Below the pieces are notes generated by a model. It saw only the letters and a program-made list of their open reading frames with translations. It had not been told where the DNA came from and ran no database searches. The translations under genes and the position numbers were made by a program. From the NCBI GenBank assembly GCA_002410555.1, contig DHSR01000025.1:1-42312 (forward strand): 42,312 nucleotides of DNA, read 5' to 3'. Source of the DNA: Bacteroidales bacterium UBA5281 (GTDB taxonomy: Bacteria; Bacteroidota; Bacteroidia; Bacteroidales; Lentimicrobiaceae). How positions within the stretch are numbered: position 1 is the stretch's first letter; each line of letters opens with the position of its first letter. This document shows, one piece after another, positions 28,101 through 36,329 of this stretch.

Positions 28101-28351
28101 TCGCTGTAACCCGTACATTTATAATAGATCATTTCGTTTTCTACCCTGGCTTCCCCCAATAGGGGAGCAACAAATGAAATAAAGATTTCATCTCCGTCAG
28201 GATCATAATCATTGGCCATCACATCAATCAGGGTGGGAACCTGATCCATTACATCCACTGAATCGGGCAGGGCTACCGGTGCCTGGTTTTGAGCCTGAAC
28301 GTATACAAGGAAAGCTCCTGCAAAAAGAAGGGTTAGGAACGGCTTTTTCAT
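25151..28351 (-). CDS. Large T9SS surface protein with five Ig-like (Big_9-type) repeats
   Basis: A 1066-residue exported protein. Signal peptide 1-20 (ends VQAQ). Five tandem repeats of about 90 residues lie at about 24-112, 117-206, 212-302, 308-394 and 399-490, each beginning P-V-A-x-x-D and carrying a version of LIDVMANDYDPDGDEI, the bacterial Ig-like/tandem-95 pattern; the DxDxDG-type acidic loop suggests calcium binding. Residues 500-980 form a region common in large Bacteroidota secreted proteins (LWIGGLDDAGALHL; CLDGDYPLIRGDECIFFMYND; SFTDTDLGFPDDDFVGSD). It ends in a T9SS type A sorting domain (RIYPNPASTVIIIGG; LKSGMYMIRF). A cell-surface or matrix protein is the likely role; no enzymatic motif is seen. 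Confidence 0.88.
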   Translation of the reverse strand: MKKPFLTLLFAGAFLVYVQAQNQAPVALPDSVDVMDQVPTLIDVMANDYDPDGDEIFISFVAPLLGEARVENEMIYYKCTGYSEDQIRYKIKDNGNPSLTSNHALVHVNVLTNPDVPVALPDTFELPELQTHNLNLLANDYDLIGDEIKIMEIFSPLNCIVQINPDSTSVTFTSKLGARSYFSYYIQETTTEERYRSQRVKVVITNTPNPDMPIITPDSAYTTGGFAIIIPVLENDMHPEGDPIEIRSYTQATNGSVHQVEDALLYTPQLSFSGVDDFKYSIRKTDDPGIYTRDATVTVYVSKNPDCPVGVPDVASGVTAMPILIDVLANDYDINGDALILKDVSAGSITADNKIIFQSSPLSLVKDSLLYRVREANNPESYSEWTKVNIQLSLNPDLPVAVEDYVTTRAGIPLTIKPLANDIKNAADTLILRFVGCDTRFGEAWLQHDSVFYVPAFQTNGIQEVKYFLTDGDYTYPTIAIGKIFVNVVNQKYYDSLVINNINAGVNANGSLFSKQFRLPGTGQAYINNFMQPHYRFPANASTNTLFLSSLWIGGLDDAGALHLCSERYNQQGKDIQAGPISNSYDTTHYLKFGRTWKVSKSDIHHHLQNFWKPGYEPADAILKWPGNGNPAQGEASQLAPYRDYNNDGFYNCLDGDYPLIRGDECIFFMYNDDFEHTESNGLPLKVEVHGMVYGFDAAADTALYHTVFVHYDIINRSDKTYHNCMIGSFTDTDLGFPDDDFVGSDVGRASYYVYNGREIDGNGQYYAYGENPPAQSVTILAGPFMDEDGTDNPSGGCDESVNGLNFGNSIIDDERHGLSFFSTVDVYYGYPIYLPPPLLASDLYNYMTGHWNDSSSFMYGGGGHPAYDAVGPECRFFYPGDSDHLNWGTWCQLPEGGYNQGNKFWTEEEANHAPSDRRGLGSMGPFTFGPGQVQEIDLAFVTGQGTQGVASSLRQMLRNIDSLRAATALGKLIVPNNQLGLEPVKPTSSLRIYPNPASTVIIIGGLPATAGAEYVIYNLQGLQMSAGRLLPSSRPEINISALKSGMYMIRFTTGETVFSGKFIRN

Positions 28352-28702
28352 AACGGTGGTTTTAATACGTACACGAATATATTCTGAGTTAGAGAATCAG
28401 CCTGAATTACAGACCGATTTATATATTGTTGAAGCGCCCTGTTTTTAATCGGGACAGTACACTTATTTTAAAACCAAATACAAAGAAAAGAACCGCAATC
28501 TCAATGCAAATTATCAACGAAAAGGAAAACCCCTACTAAAATTTGACTGCATTGGTTGGCTAATATAAGTATTATTTGCGTAGAAAAATCGGCAAATAAA
28601 AATAATTGTAAAATATAGCTGACTGATGAATAGAGTTTAGATACCTTAATACAAAAACCCGGCATAACCGGGTCTTGCATTCATATAAGGAATGATAAAA
28701 AT
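28352..28702. other. Intergenic stretch between the T9SS protein and EF-G2 genes
   Basis: About 350 AT-rich bases between two minus-strand genes. The end nearest EF-G2 holds its terminator (28652-28673). I see no coding frame of substance; the promoter of the T9SS gene must lie here but no TAnnTTTG box with good spacing stands out. Confidence 0.5.
28652..28673 (-). terminator. Terminator of the EF-G2-like gene
   Basis: On the minus strand a 6-base GC-rich stem (ACCCGG/CCGGGT, loop of five) is followed by a run of five T. It lies 30 bases after the stop at 28703. Confidence 0.75.
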
Positions 28703-30838
28703 CTATTCTTCTTCGCTTTCTTGTTCTTCGTAAGCTTTTAAAAGGGCGGTTTGTACATCGCCGGGCACCATGCTGTATTCAGCAAAGGCTAGGGAATATG
28801 TTCCACTGCCACTGGTAAGTGAGCTTAGTGCGGTTGAGTAGCGATTCATTTCGGCCAGGGGCACCTTTGCTTTTACAATCTGATAGTGGCCTTCACTGTC
28901 CATACCCATAATCACTGCACGGCGTCCCTGAAGGTCGGTCATGATATCGCCCATGCGATCGGCGGGTACCATAACTTCTACATCATAAATGGGTTCCAGA
29001 ATTTTAGGGCCGGCATTTTTGAAGGCTTCTTTAAAAGCGGTACGTCCGGCAAGTTTAAACGCAAGCTCATTGGAATCCACGGGGTGCATCTTGCCATCAT
29101 ATACGTTTACCACGATATCGCGGGCATAGGAGCCGGTAAGGGGACCTTCTTCAATTTTTTCCATGATTCCTTTGAGGATAGCCGGCATAAAGCGGGCATC
29201 AATGGAACCGCCCACAATACAGTTATTAAAGACCAGTTTTCCACCCCAGGGCAAGTCATGGGTATCTGTACCGCGAATTGGGAATTCGGTCTGGTTAGCC
29301 ATGCCTTCGGTGTAAGGTTGAATAAGCATATGCACTTCACCAAACTGACCAGATCCACCCGATTGTTTTTTATGACGATACATGGCTTTTGCCTGTTTGG
29401 TAATGGTTTCCCGGTAAGGGATTTTTGGAGTGTAATATTCAATGGCAATTTTCTCAATATTTTCGAGGTGCCATTTAGCGATATTCAGGTGAAGCTCGCC
29501 CATACCCCTTATAAGGATTTGTTTGAGTTCTTTGGAATACTCAATGCTGATGGTAGGATCTACCTTTTGTAATTCAGAGAGGGCAGCACCCAATTTCTCG
29601 TCATCTGAAGTATTTTTGGCCCGAACAGCCATGGTAATTTTAGATGCGGGAAAAACAATGGGTTCAATTACCTGACCAGAAATCTTTGGACTGTTGAGGG
29701 TGTGATTGGTACGAACATTTTTCATTTTAATGGCTGCACCAATATCTCCGGCTACAACTTTCTCAATTTTTTCGCGCTTTTTACCGGCAACAATGAACAT
29801 TTGAGAAATTCGTTCTTTAGAGGAGTTAACGCCATCCACCATGTCCATAGCTTCGGTAATTTCTCCCGCGTATACTTTGAAAAAGGATATTTCTCCAAGA
29901 TGTTCTTCCACGGCTGTTTTGAAAATAAGGGCGGACGCAGGATCAGCAGGATTACAATTGAGTTCCTTGTCATCTGTGGTTTTGCGCGGAGGAACTTCAT
30001 CCGGGGCAGGAAGTGTATTTACAATAAAGTCGAGGAGCGTATCAACGCCAAAGTTTGGCTTAGCAGCTACGCACATAACCGGAAACATTCCTCTGTTAAC
30101 GATACCAAGTTTTAATCCCCGGGCCAGTTCTTCGGAAGTAAGGGTTCCGTTTTCGAAAAAGGCTTCCATGAGGGATTCATCATTCTCAGCAGCATTTTCA
30201 ATCAAATTATTGAGCATTTCTTCAGCCCTGGCCTTTTGATCATCAGGGATATCAAGTACCTGAGCTTTGCCGCCGCCAGCTTCATATTTATACATTTTCT
30301 GCTGAAGTACATCAATGATTGCATTGAATCCATGTCCTTCGTTTACAGGATATTGGAAAGGAGTAACCGATGAGCCAAATTGACCCTTAAGCTGTCGAAG
30401 GCTCTCCTCAAAACTTGATTTTTCGTGTTCCAGATGATTAATTACAAAGAGTAAAGGTGTATTGATGGCGCGTGCATGACGCCAGTTGATTTCTGTACCA
30501 ACTTCTACTCCGTTTTGCGCGTTTACCAACATAAGTGCAGTGTCGGCAACATTGAGTGCAGCCACTACTTCGCCAATAAAATCATCGAAACCAGGAGCAT
30601 CAATAATATTGATTTTATGATCTTTGTGTTCTGCAAAAAGCACTGTTGATGATACTGAATTCTGCCGTTCCAGCTCAATATTACGATAATCTGAAACTGT
30701 ATTCTTATCTTCTATTGTGCCACGCCTGTTGATCACACCGCCCTCAAAAAGCATAGCCTCAGCCAGAGTGGTTTTACCTGTTTTTGCGCCGCCAATAAGG
30801 GCGATATTCCTTAACTCTTTTGTTTTATAAACCTTCAT
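28703..30838 (-). CDS. EF-G paralogue (EF-G2 type) with degenerate GTPase motifs
   Basis: A 711-residue protein with all five EF-G domains. The P-loop is intact (GGAKTGKTT, 16-24), but switch II reads DAPGF (80-84) instead of DTPGH, replacing the catalytic histidine; switch I has ELERQNSVSS instead of an ERGIT-like sequence; and the guanine-recognition motif NKxD reads NHLE (134-137). Domain IV is well kept (HKKQSGGSGQFGEVH; DGKMHPVDSNELAFKLAGR). It matches the second EF-G of Bacteroidota, known in Bacteroides thetaiotaomicron as a paralogue that supports translation without GTPase activity. The canonical fusA is not in the window. A good promoter (30883-30911) lies directly upstream. Confidence 0.92.
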   Translation of the reverse strand: MKVYKTKELRNIALIGGAKTGKTTLAEAMLFEGGVINRRGTIEDKNTVSDYRNIELERQNSVSSTVLFAEHKDHKINIIDAPGFDDFIGEVVAALNVADTALMLVNAQNGVEVGTEINWRHARAINTPLLFVINHLEHEKSSFEESLRQLKGQFGSSVTPFQYPVNEGHGFNAIIDVLQQKMYKYEAGGGKAQVLDIPDDQKARAEEMLNNLIENAAENDESLMEAFFENGTLTSEELARGLKLGIVNRGMFPVMCVAAKPNFGVDTLLDFIVNTLPAPDEVPPRKTTDDKELNCNPADPASALIFKTAVEEHLGEISFFKVYAGEITEAMDMVDGVNSSKERISQMFIVAGKKREKIEKVVAGDIGAAIKMKNVRTNHTLNSPKISGQVIEPIVFPASKITMAVRAKNTSDDEKLGAALSELQKVDPTISIEYSKELKQILIRGMGELHLNIAKWHLENIEKIAIEYYTPKIPYRETITKQAKAMYRHKKQSGGSGQFGEVHMLIQPYTEGMANQTEFPIRGTDTHDLPWGGKLVFNNCIVGGSIDARFMPAILKGIMEKIEEGPLTGSYARDIVVNVYDGKMHPVDSNELAFKLAGRTAFKEAFKNAGPKILEPIYDVEVMVPADRMGDIMTDLQGRRAVIMGMDSEGHYQIVKAKVPLAEMNRYSTALSSLTSGSGTYSLAFAEYSMVPGDVQTALLKAYEEQESEEE

Positions 30839-30882
30839 GTTTTTAATAAGTTATGATGATGAATCCTATTCTGAAAGGGCGA

Positions 30883-30911
30883 CAAAGTTATAAAAAACCC
30901 TTATAAAACAA
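30883..30911 (-). promoter_or_regulatory. Promoter of the EF-G2-like gene
   Basis: On the minus strand TTG (30909-30911), an 18-base spacer and TAACTTTG (30883-30890). This is the best Bacteroidota-type promoter in the window and predicts a leader of about 38 bases. Confidence 0.75.
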
Positions 30912-30942
30912 AATCCTTTTTTAAAATTGCCTAAAAGGCTGT

Positions 30943-31012
30943 TGGTGATCTGTGATCTGTAACTGGTGATTGGTGATTGGTGGTTGGTGATTAGTGATTA
31001 GTGACTGGTGAT
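30943..31012. repeat. Ten tandem heptamers, consensus TGGTGAT
   Basis: Ten consecutive 7-base units with no indels: five exact TGGTGAT and five with one to four changes (CTGTGAT, CTGTAAC, TGGTGGT, TAGTGAT, TAGTGAC). It lies between the EF-G2 promoter and the 3' end of the downstream-oriented sugar kinase gene. It is followed by ATCTGCA repeats (31022-31038) and a TCTGCGTCTTTGCGTCC stretch. Confidence 0.85.
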
Positions 31013-31087
31013 TAGGAATTCAATCTGCAATCTGCAATCAATACTTGCGTGTCTCTGCGTCTTTGCGTCCTAGCGTGATTCTTTAAA

Positions 31088-31132
31088 ATCTGAACCGGAG
31101 CGAAGTGGAATTCACCGAAGGTAAATCTGCAA
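31088..31132 (-). repeat. 45-base downstream element, copy A (after sugar kinase gene)
   Basis: Read on the minus strand it begins two bases after the sugar kinase stop codon with TTGCAGATTTACCTTCGGTG and continues to CTTCGCTCCGGTTC. The same sequence with a few changes occurs at 38016-38060, also directly downstream of a stop codon and in the same orientation relative to the gene. Confidence 0.8.
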
Positions 31133-31133
31133 C

Positions 31134-32057
31134 CTATTTAATTTTAATATCAAACTGCACCATATCAAAGAAACGCTGAATCCGGTTTTCGAGTTCCCCG
31201 TTGTTTAGTGCCTGTAGGCCTTCGATACCAAATTTTTCCACCGTAAATGAAGCCATGGCTGACCCATAAATAATGGCGCGTTTCATATTACTGAAAGAGA
31301 TGTCACCCGATTGAGCAAGATAACCAATAAAACCACCGGCAAAAGTATCCCCCGCACCGGTTGGATCAAATACTTCCTCAAGTGGCAGGGCAGGTGCAAA
31401 AAAGACTTCATTCTTATGAAACAGCAATGCACCGTGTTCCCCTTTTTTGATCACCAGAAATTCCGGGCCCATTTGCAGAATCTTACGTGCCGCCTTTATC
31501 AGTGCATATTCACCGGAAAGTTGACGGGCTTCGGCATCGTTAATGGTAAGCACATCTACCATACCAATTACTTCCAACAGATCATCCCAGGCGCTATCCA
31601 TCCAGAAATTCATGGTATCCATTACGATAAGCCTGGGCCGTTTGTTAAATTGCTCAATTACCTGCTTCTGAATGGATGGGGTGAGGTTACCCAACATTAG
31701 AAATTCGCTTTGCTGGTAGGCTGCCGGAAGAACAGGATTGAAACCTGCCAGCACGTTTAGCTCCGTAATCAGTGTATCGCGCGAGTTCATGTCATTGTGA
31801 TAGCGGCCTGACCAAAAAAAAGTTTTTCCTTCTTTTATAATTTCAATACCGCGGGTATCTATCTTGTTGTTTTGTAGCAATTGCATATGATCTGCCGGGA
31901 AATCACCTCCAACTACCGAAACAATATTGGCCTGGCTACCCAGCTTGGCGGCTGCCAATGCAATATAAGTGGCTGCTCCGCCAAGTATTTTATCTGTTTT
32001 CCCGAAAGGGGTTTCAATGGCATCAAAAGCAACGGTGCCTACAATAACTAAACTCAT
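31134..32057 (-). CDS. PfkB-family carbohydrate/nucleoside kinase
   Basis: A 307-residue ribokinase-fold kinase. The N-terminal glycine pair GGAATYIALAAAKLG (26-40) and the C-terminal signature DPTGAGDTFAGGF (231-243) with catalytic base D237 are both clear. VIKKGEHGALLF (202-213) forms the nucleotide-binding strand. The first residues (SLVIVGTVAFDAIETPFG) resemble bacterial adenosine/ribokinase-like kinases that phosphorylate a nucleoside or sugar, but the substrate cannot be assigned. A TAACTTTG box lies at 32101-32108. It stands alone, with EF-G2 next in the same direction but separated by its own promoter. Confidence 0.88.
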   Translation of the reverse strand: MSLVIVGTVAFDAIETPFGKTDKILGGAATYIALAAAKLGSQANIVSVVGGDFPADHMQLLQNNKIDTRGIEIIKEGKTFFWSGRYHNDMNSRDTLITELNVLAGFNPVLPAAYQQSEFLMLGNLTPSIQKQVIEQFNKRPRLIVMDTMNFWMDSAWDDLLEVIGMVDVLTINDAEARQLSGEYALIKAARKILQMGPEFLVIKKGEHGALLFHKNEVFFAPALPLEEVFDPTGAGDTFAGGFIGYLAQSGDISFSNMKRAIIYGSAMASFTVEKFGIEGLQALNNGELENRIQRFFDMVQFDIKIK

Positions 32058-32100
32058 GTATAATTACTTAATTGTACAATTTACGGAATATTCCGGACGG

Positions 32101-32108
32101 CAAAGTTA
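32101..32108 (-). promoter_or_regulatory. Probable -7 box of the sugar kinase gene
   Basis: TAACTTTG on the minus strand, 43 bases before the ATG, identical to the EF-G2 -7 box. No TTG is found at the normal -33 distance. Confidence 0.5.
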
Positions 32109-32172
32109 TAAAAATCTCAGCGGCAGACAGTGGGTTTTTTCAAAAACTACCTGAGTAAGTTCTGAATCCGTT

Positions 32173-32440
32173 TTAAAAGCACGGTGACCGCTCAGTGGCC
32201 AATAGGTATACCAGGGGAATCTCAAAGGGATCAGATTTGAGCCATGAGCGGATTTCCAAAAACAGGTAGCATCCAGTAGGTGGTATAATGATGGTTTCCC
32301 CGGGCCATTACAGACAAATTCACCCCATTGATACTAAACTTCAGAGATTGCACCGGAAGCACTTCCGGGTGTTCAGCTTCCGATTCAGCCACAAACATCA
32401 CAGCATTGAGTGCATCCATATACACATTGTTGCCATCCAC
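32173..32440 (-). pseudogene. Possible gene remnant of unknown family
   Basis: On the minus strand a frame from a GTG at 32440 encodes 69 residues with ordinary protein composition (VMFVAESEAEHPEVLPVQSL; GNHHYTTYWMLPVFGNP) and stops at 32231. Shifting frame near the stop continues for about 22 more plausible residues (SDPFEIPLVYLLATER) to a stop at 32173. An in-frame stop lies just upstream of the GTG. This looks like the C-terminal end of a larger secreted or carbohydrate-active protein that has decayed, but I cannot name it and it may be chance. Confidence 0.3.
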
Positions 32441-32692
32441 GGGCCCTTAAGTACTTTTAAGTGTTGATAATCTGCAACTTAGAAATTTGCGTTCAAAGGT
32501 TTGATGGTTTTCTTTGAAGAATTTAAATTGCTTTTCAAATTAAATTTCTTTTTAAGAGACCATATCCCGTCCATAAACCAAAAAGATTGATTACTTTTAT
32601 TTTGGATTAGTTTATGGTCATATGCGTCAAACATCTTCAACAAAACCCTGACCTGGTCAAAGATCAAGCTATAAATGTAGTAATAAGCGGCT

Positions 32693-34309
32693 ATGAAAAA
32701 ACCATTGCTCCTCTTTTTATGCGTTTTTTTCTCTCTTCTTGCCATGACCCAAACCAATGTGGCAGAAACAATGGGTCCGATCTTCTCCCTGAAAATTCAT
32801 AAAACCCCCATATTCCTTGAAAGAGAGAACAACCTTTTTGAACTGAGTCTTTTTGCGGAAGCAGGAAAATTGCCGGGAGAAATCGTAGCAATCAGGTTGC
32901 ACTTTACCCCGAAAAGCAATTTGGATATGCTTGCCCGGATGGAGGTTACAGATACCTCCGGCTTGAAATACTACTCAGGCCAGGGTGTTAAAAGCGGGCA
33001 GAATATCCTCCTTCCTGTAAATCAGAAACATAACCATAGACCACTAACCCTTGTTTTTACTTTTAGGTTGAATGCAAATGCGGATCTGGGAAAAAGTCTG
33101 GAACTTGATTCGGCTGAAGTCGTTTTTGCTATGGGGCAAACCATCCGCGTTCTCCCCAGGGAGCGTTTTGAATATCGTCCTGCTCTGGTGCTGCGGACTG
33201 CAGGGCAGGATAATTGCGACACTTACCGCATACCGGGTCTGGTTACCACCAACACGGGAACCCTTATAGCTGTATATGACAACCGATACAACAACAGCAA
33301 AGATTTGCAGGAAAATATTGACATAGGAATGAGCCGCAGCACCGATGGCGGAAAGACCTGGGAACCCATGAAAGTAATTATGGATATGGGGAAATGGGGT
33401 GGCAGGGCTGAAAACCTGAATGGTATTGGCGATCCTTGCATTTTATATGATGATAAAAATGCAACCATTTGGGTGGCTGCGCTTTGGATGAGTGGCGCAA
33501 CCGAAAAAGATATGCTCTGGTGGGCCTCCAGACCGGGAATGACTCCCACCGAAACAGGACAATTCATGCTCACCAAAAGCACTGACAACGGCCTGAGCTG
33601 GTCAACACCCATTAACATTACCGATCAAATCAAAGATCCTTCATGGCAGTTGCTTTTGCAAGGTCCAGGCAAAGGAATCTGCATGAAAAATGGCACCCTG
33701 GTTTTTCCGGTACAATTCAAAAAAGATATTGGTGAAAAATCTTTGGATGGTGGACAATTCACCTGCCATTCGTCCATAGTATATAGTGTTGACGGGGGCG
33801 AGAGCTGGGAAATTGGCAGCGGAGCCAAATCCAACACCACCGAAGCACAAGTGGCTGAACTGAGCGACGGCAGCCTGATGCTCAATATGCGCGATGACCA
33901 AAACCGCGCTGATAAAAGTGAGACCAATGGTCGCGCCGTGGCCATAACCCAAAATTTAGGCGAAACCTGGGAAACCCACCCCTCTTCCAACGCCGCACTG
34001 CAGGAACCAAACTGCATGGGAAGCCTTATTTCCGCTGACATTCTGCTTGATGGACAAATCCAAAAGATATTGTTTTTCAGCAATCCCAACAGCAAAACCG
34101 AACGCACCAACATGACCATAAAAGCAAGTAAAGATGAAGGCCTCACCTGGCCCCTGGGATTTCAGATAATGTTGAACGAAACCATTGGTTTCGGCTATTC
34201 ATGCCTGAGTATGGTAGATGAGTATACAGTTGGGATTCTGTACGAAGGGGTGAAGGATATTTATTTTCAGAAGGTACCGGTTGGAGATTTCTTCAAGGCC
34301 GGGAAATAG
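32693..34309 (+). CDS. Secreted exo-alpha-sialidase (GH33)
   Basis: A 538-residue sialidase. Signal peptide 1-19; an N-terminal sialidase/BNR-associated beta domain at about 25-160; then the six-bladed propeller. The (Y)RIP box is DTYRIPGLV with R179. Asp-box repeats occur at SRSTDGGKTW (214), TKSTDNGLSW (294), YSVDGGESW (364) and ASKDEGLTW (478), with a weaker one near 419. E385 (TTEAQVAEL), R400, R471 and Y502 (FGYSCLS) match the remaining arginine-triad, glutamate and nucleophile-tyrosine positions. It releases terminal sialic acid from glycans. No nan catabolic genes or SusCD pair lie nearby, so it may serve scavenging or exposure of glycans. Confidence 0.92.
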   Translation: MKKPLLLFLCVFFSLLAMTQTNVAETMGPIFSLKIHKTPIFLERENNLFELSLFAEAGKLPGEIVAIRLHFTPKSNLDMLARMEVTDTSGLKYYSGQGVKSGQNILLPVNQKHNHRPLTLVFTFRLNANADLGKSLELDSAEVVFAMGQTIRVLPRERFEYRPALVLRTAGQDNCDTYRIPGLVTTNTGTLIAVYDNRYNNSKDLQENIDIGMSRSTDGGKTWEPMKVIMDMGKWGGRAENLNGIGDPCILYDDKNATIWVAALWMSGATEKDMLWWASRPGMTPTETGQFMLTKSTDNGLSWSTPINITDQIKDPSWQLLLQGPGKGICMKNGTLVFPVQFKKDIGEKSLDGGQFTCHSSIVYSVDGGESWEIGSGAKSNTTEAQVAELSDGSLMLNMRDDQNRADKSETNGRAVAITQNLGETWETHPSSNAALQEPNCMGSLISADILLDGQIQKILFFSNPNSKTERTNMTIKASKDEGLTWPLGFQIMLNETIGFGYSCLSMVDEYTVGILYEGVKDIYFQKVPVGDFFKAGK

Positions 34310-34338
34310 AATTAATCAGGCAAATAGGGAATCGCCCC

Positions 34339-34575
34339 TTAGCCGGCGAGAATAATTACCTCATTTTGTTTGACTTTAAGTATGCCTCCGGTTATTTTTA
34401 CATATTGAGTGTTCCTCTGAAGGTCAACAATGCGAACGATACCATCTTTAAGTGCGGCAATCATGGGAGCATGGTTATCCAGGATTTCGAAAGAACCTGA
34501 GACACCTGGCAACTGTACCAGATGTACATTTCCACTAAATAGTGTTTTGTCAGGGGCAATAATGTCGAGTTTCAT
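34339..34575 (-). CDS. atpC: F-type ATP synthase epsilon subunit (short form)
   Basis: A 78-residue epsilon subunit containing only the N-terminal beta-sandwich (KLDIIAPDKTLFSGNV; LPGVSGSFEILDNHAPMIAAL). The C-terminal helical hairpin of E. coli-type epsilon, which inhibits ATP hydrolysis, is absent; short forms are usual in Bacteroidota. It follows atpD by 14 bases. Confidence 0.95.
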   Translation of the reverse strand: MKLDIIAPDKTLFSGNVHLVQLPGVSGSFEILDNHAPMIAALKDGIVRIVDLQRNTQYVKITGGILKVKQNEVIILAG

Positions 34576-34589
34576 GGCCGCAATTCAAG

Positions 34590-36095
34590 TTATTGTGCAC
34601 TAATTAGTTTCTTTCCTTTTTCAATTGCTTCTTCGATGGAACCTACCATATTGAAAGCAGCTTCAGGGTACTGATCAGTTTCACCGTCGAGGATCATGCG
34701 AAAACCTTTGATGGTATCTTCAATGCTTACGAAAACTCCAGGAATGCCGGTGAACTGAGTAGCTACAAAGAAGGGTTGTGAAAGGAAACGTTGCACCCTG
34801 CGGGCACGTGAAACCACGAGTTTATCTTCATCGGAAAGTTCATCCATACCAAGAATGGCAATGATGTCCTGCAATTCTTTGTAGCGCTGGAGAATTTCTT
34901 TAACCCTGAGAGCAGTGGTGTAATGTTCATCGCCTACCACTTCGGGAATGAGTATGCGTGAAGTGGAATCAAGGGGGTCAACTGCGGGATAGATGCCCAG
35001 CTCAGAAATTTTACGGCTGAGAACAGTGATGGCATCCAGGTGTGCAAAGGTAGTGGCAGGAGCAGGGTCGGTAAGGTCGTCGGCGGGTACATAAACCGCC
35101 TGAACCGAGGTAATTGAACCCCGTTTGGTTGAGGTAATGCGTTCCTGCATAATGCCCATTTCAGAGGCCAGGGTAGGCTGATAACCCACGGCAGAAGGCA
35201 TTCGGCCTAACAGAGCCGATACTTCGGAACCAGCCTGGGTAAAACGGAAAATATTATCCACAAAGAAAAGAATATCACGACCTCCGGTTTTTTCATCTCC
35301 GTCACGAAAGTATTCAGCCATGGTTAGCCCCGAAAGGGCAACGCGGGCACGGGCTCCGGGGGGTTCATTCATCTGGCCGAATACCAGGGTTGCCTGAGAT
35401 TTGAGCAACTCATCCCTGTCAACCTTTGTAAGGTCCCAGCCGCCTGCTTCCATATCCTTTTGAAATGCTTCGCCATAACGGATAATTCCCGATTCAATCA
35501 TTTCGCGCAGCAGGTCATTGCCTTCACGGGTACGTTCTCCTACTCCCGAAAAAACCGACATACCGGAATACTGTTTGGCGATGTTATTAATCAATTCCAT
35601 GATAATCACCGTTTTGCCAACACCGGCACCACCAAATAAACCGATTTTACCTCCTTTTGCATAAGGTTCGATCAGATCGATGACTTTTATGCCCGTATAC
35701 AGTACTTCTTTTTGAGTAGTAAGGTTTTCAAATTTTGGAGGATCGCGGTGAATGGCATATACCTGTTTGCCTTCTACAGGTCCCAGGCCATCAATTGGTT
35801 TTCCAATAACATTGAACAACCGGCCTTTAACATCATCACCAACCGGCATAGAAATGGGCCTGCCAGTAGCAATTACGGGCATTCCCCGGCTCAAACCATC
35901 GGTGCTGTCCATGGCAATGGTTCGCACAGTGCTTTCACCAATATCCTGTTGAGATTCGAGCACAATCACCTGCCCATCAGGTGCAGTTACCTCCAGTGCA
36001 TCGTATATGTTTGGGAGTTTGTCATTTTCATCAAAGGCTACATCGACTACCGGGCCTATAATCTGGGAGATTCTTCCTTGTACTTTTTCGGACAT
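34590..36095 (-). CDS. atpD: F-type ATP synthase beta subunit
   Basis: A 501-residue F1 beta subunit, starting at the ATG at 36095 (MSEKVQGRISQIIGPVVDV); a frame extension to 36167 is not supported. It has the P-loop GGAGVGKTVIIMEL, the catalytic glutamate region SGVGERTREGNDLL and the ALLGRMPSAVGYQPTLA segment. It catalyses ATP synthesis within the F1 head. Only atpD and atpC are here; the other subunits must be encoded elsewhere, an arrangement known in Bacteroidota. A TAAATTTG (36125-36132, minus) may belong to its promoter. Confidence 0.97.
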   Translation of the reverse strand: MSEKVQGRISQIIGPVVDVAFDENDKLPNIYDALEVTAPDGQVIVLESQQDIGESTVRTIAMDSTDGLSRGMPVIATGRPISMPVGDDVKGRLFNVIGKPIDGLGPVEGKQVYAIHRDPPKFENLTTQKEVLYTGIKVIDLIEPYAKGGKIGLFGGAGVGKTVIIMELINNIAKQYSGMSVFSGVGERTREGNDLLREMIESGIIRYGEAFQKDMEAGGWDLTKVDRDELLKSQATLVFGQMNEPPGARARVALSGLTMAEYFRDGDEKTGGRDILFFVDNIFRFTQAGSEVSALLGRMPSAVGYQPTLASEMGIMQERITSTKRGSITSVQAVYVPADDLTDPAPATTFAHLDAITVLSRKISELGIYPAVDPLDSTSRILIPEVVGDEHYTTALRVKEILQRYKELQDIIAILGMDELSDEDKLVVSRARRVQRFLSQPFFVATQFTGIPGVFVSIEDTIKGFRMILDGETDQYPEAAFNMVGSIEEAIEKGKKLISAQ

Positions 36096-36329
36096 ATCGC
36101 GATTTGTAATAATTCTATCGGGAGCAAATTTAACAAACATTCCTTTGATATGAATGTTCAGGGACAAAAATAATTGAATAACTACGTTTTGAGGTTTTAT
36201 TTTGTGTCATCATACAATAAACCGGAGTACTATTCGTAAGTTTTTTGTATTTTGGCCGCCCGGGCAACATCTGCCAAATGGCAATCAGACCCGGGTAAAA
36301 GAATTTTTATTAATCAACAAAAAAAGATT

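Noticed and set aside
28886..29572. Long plus-strand frame of 228 residues opposite the EF-G2 gene
   Set aside because: It is the antisense shadow of a strongly conserved coding sequence, and its composition (many His, Phe, Gly) reflects that.
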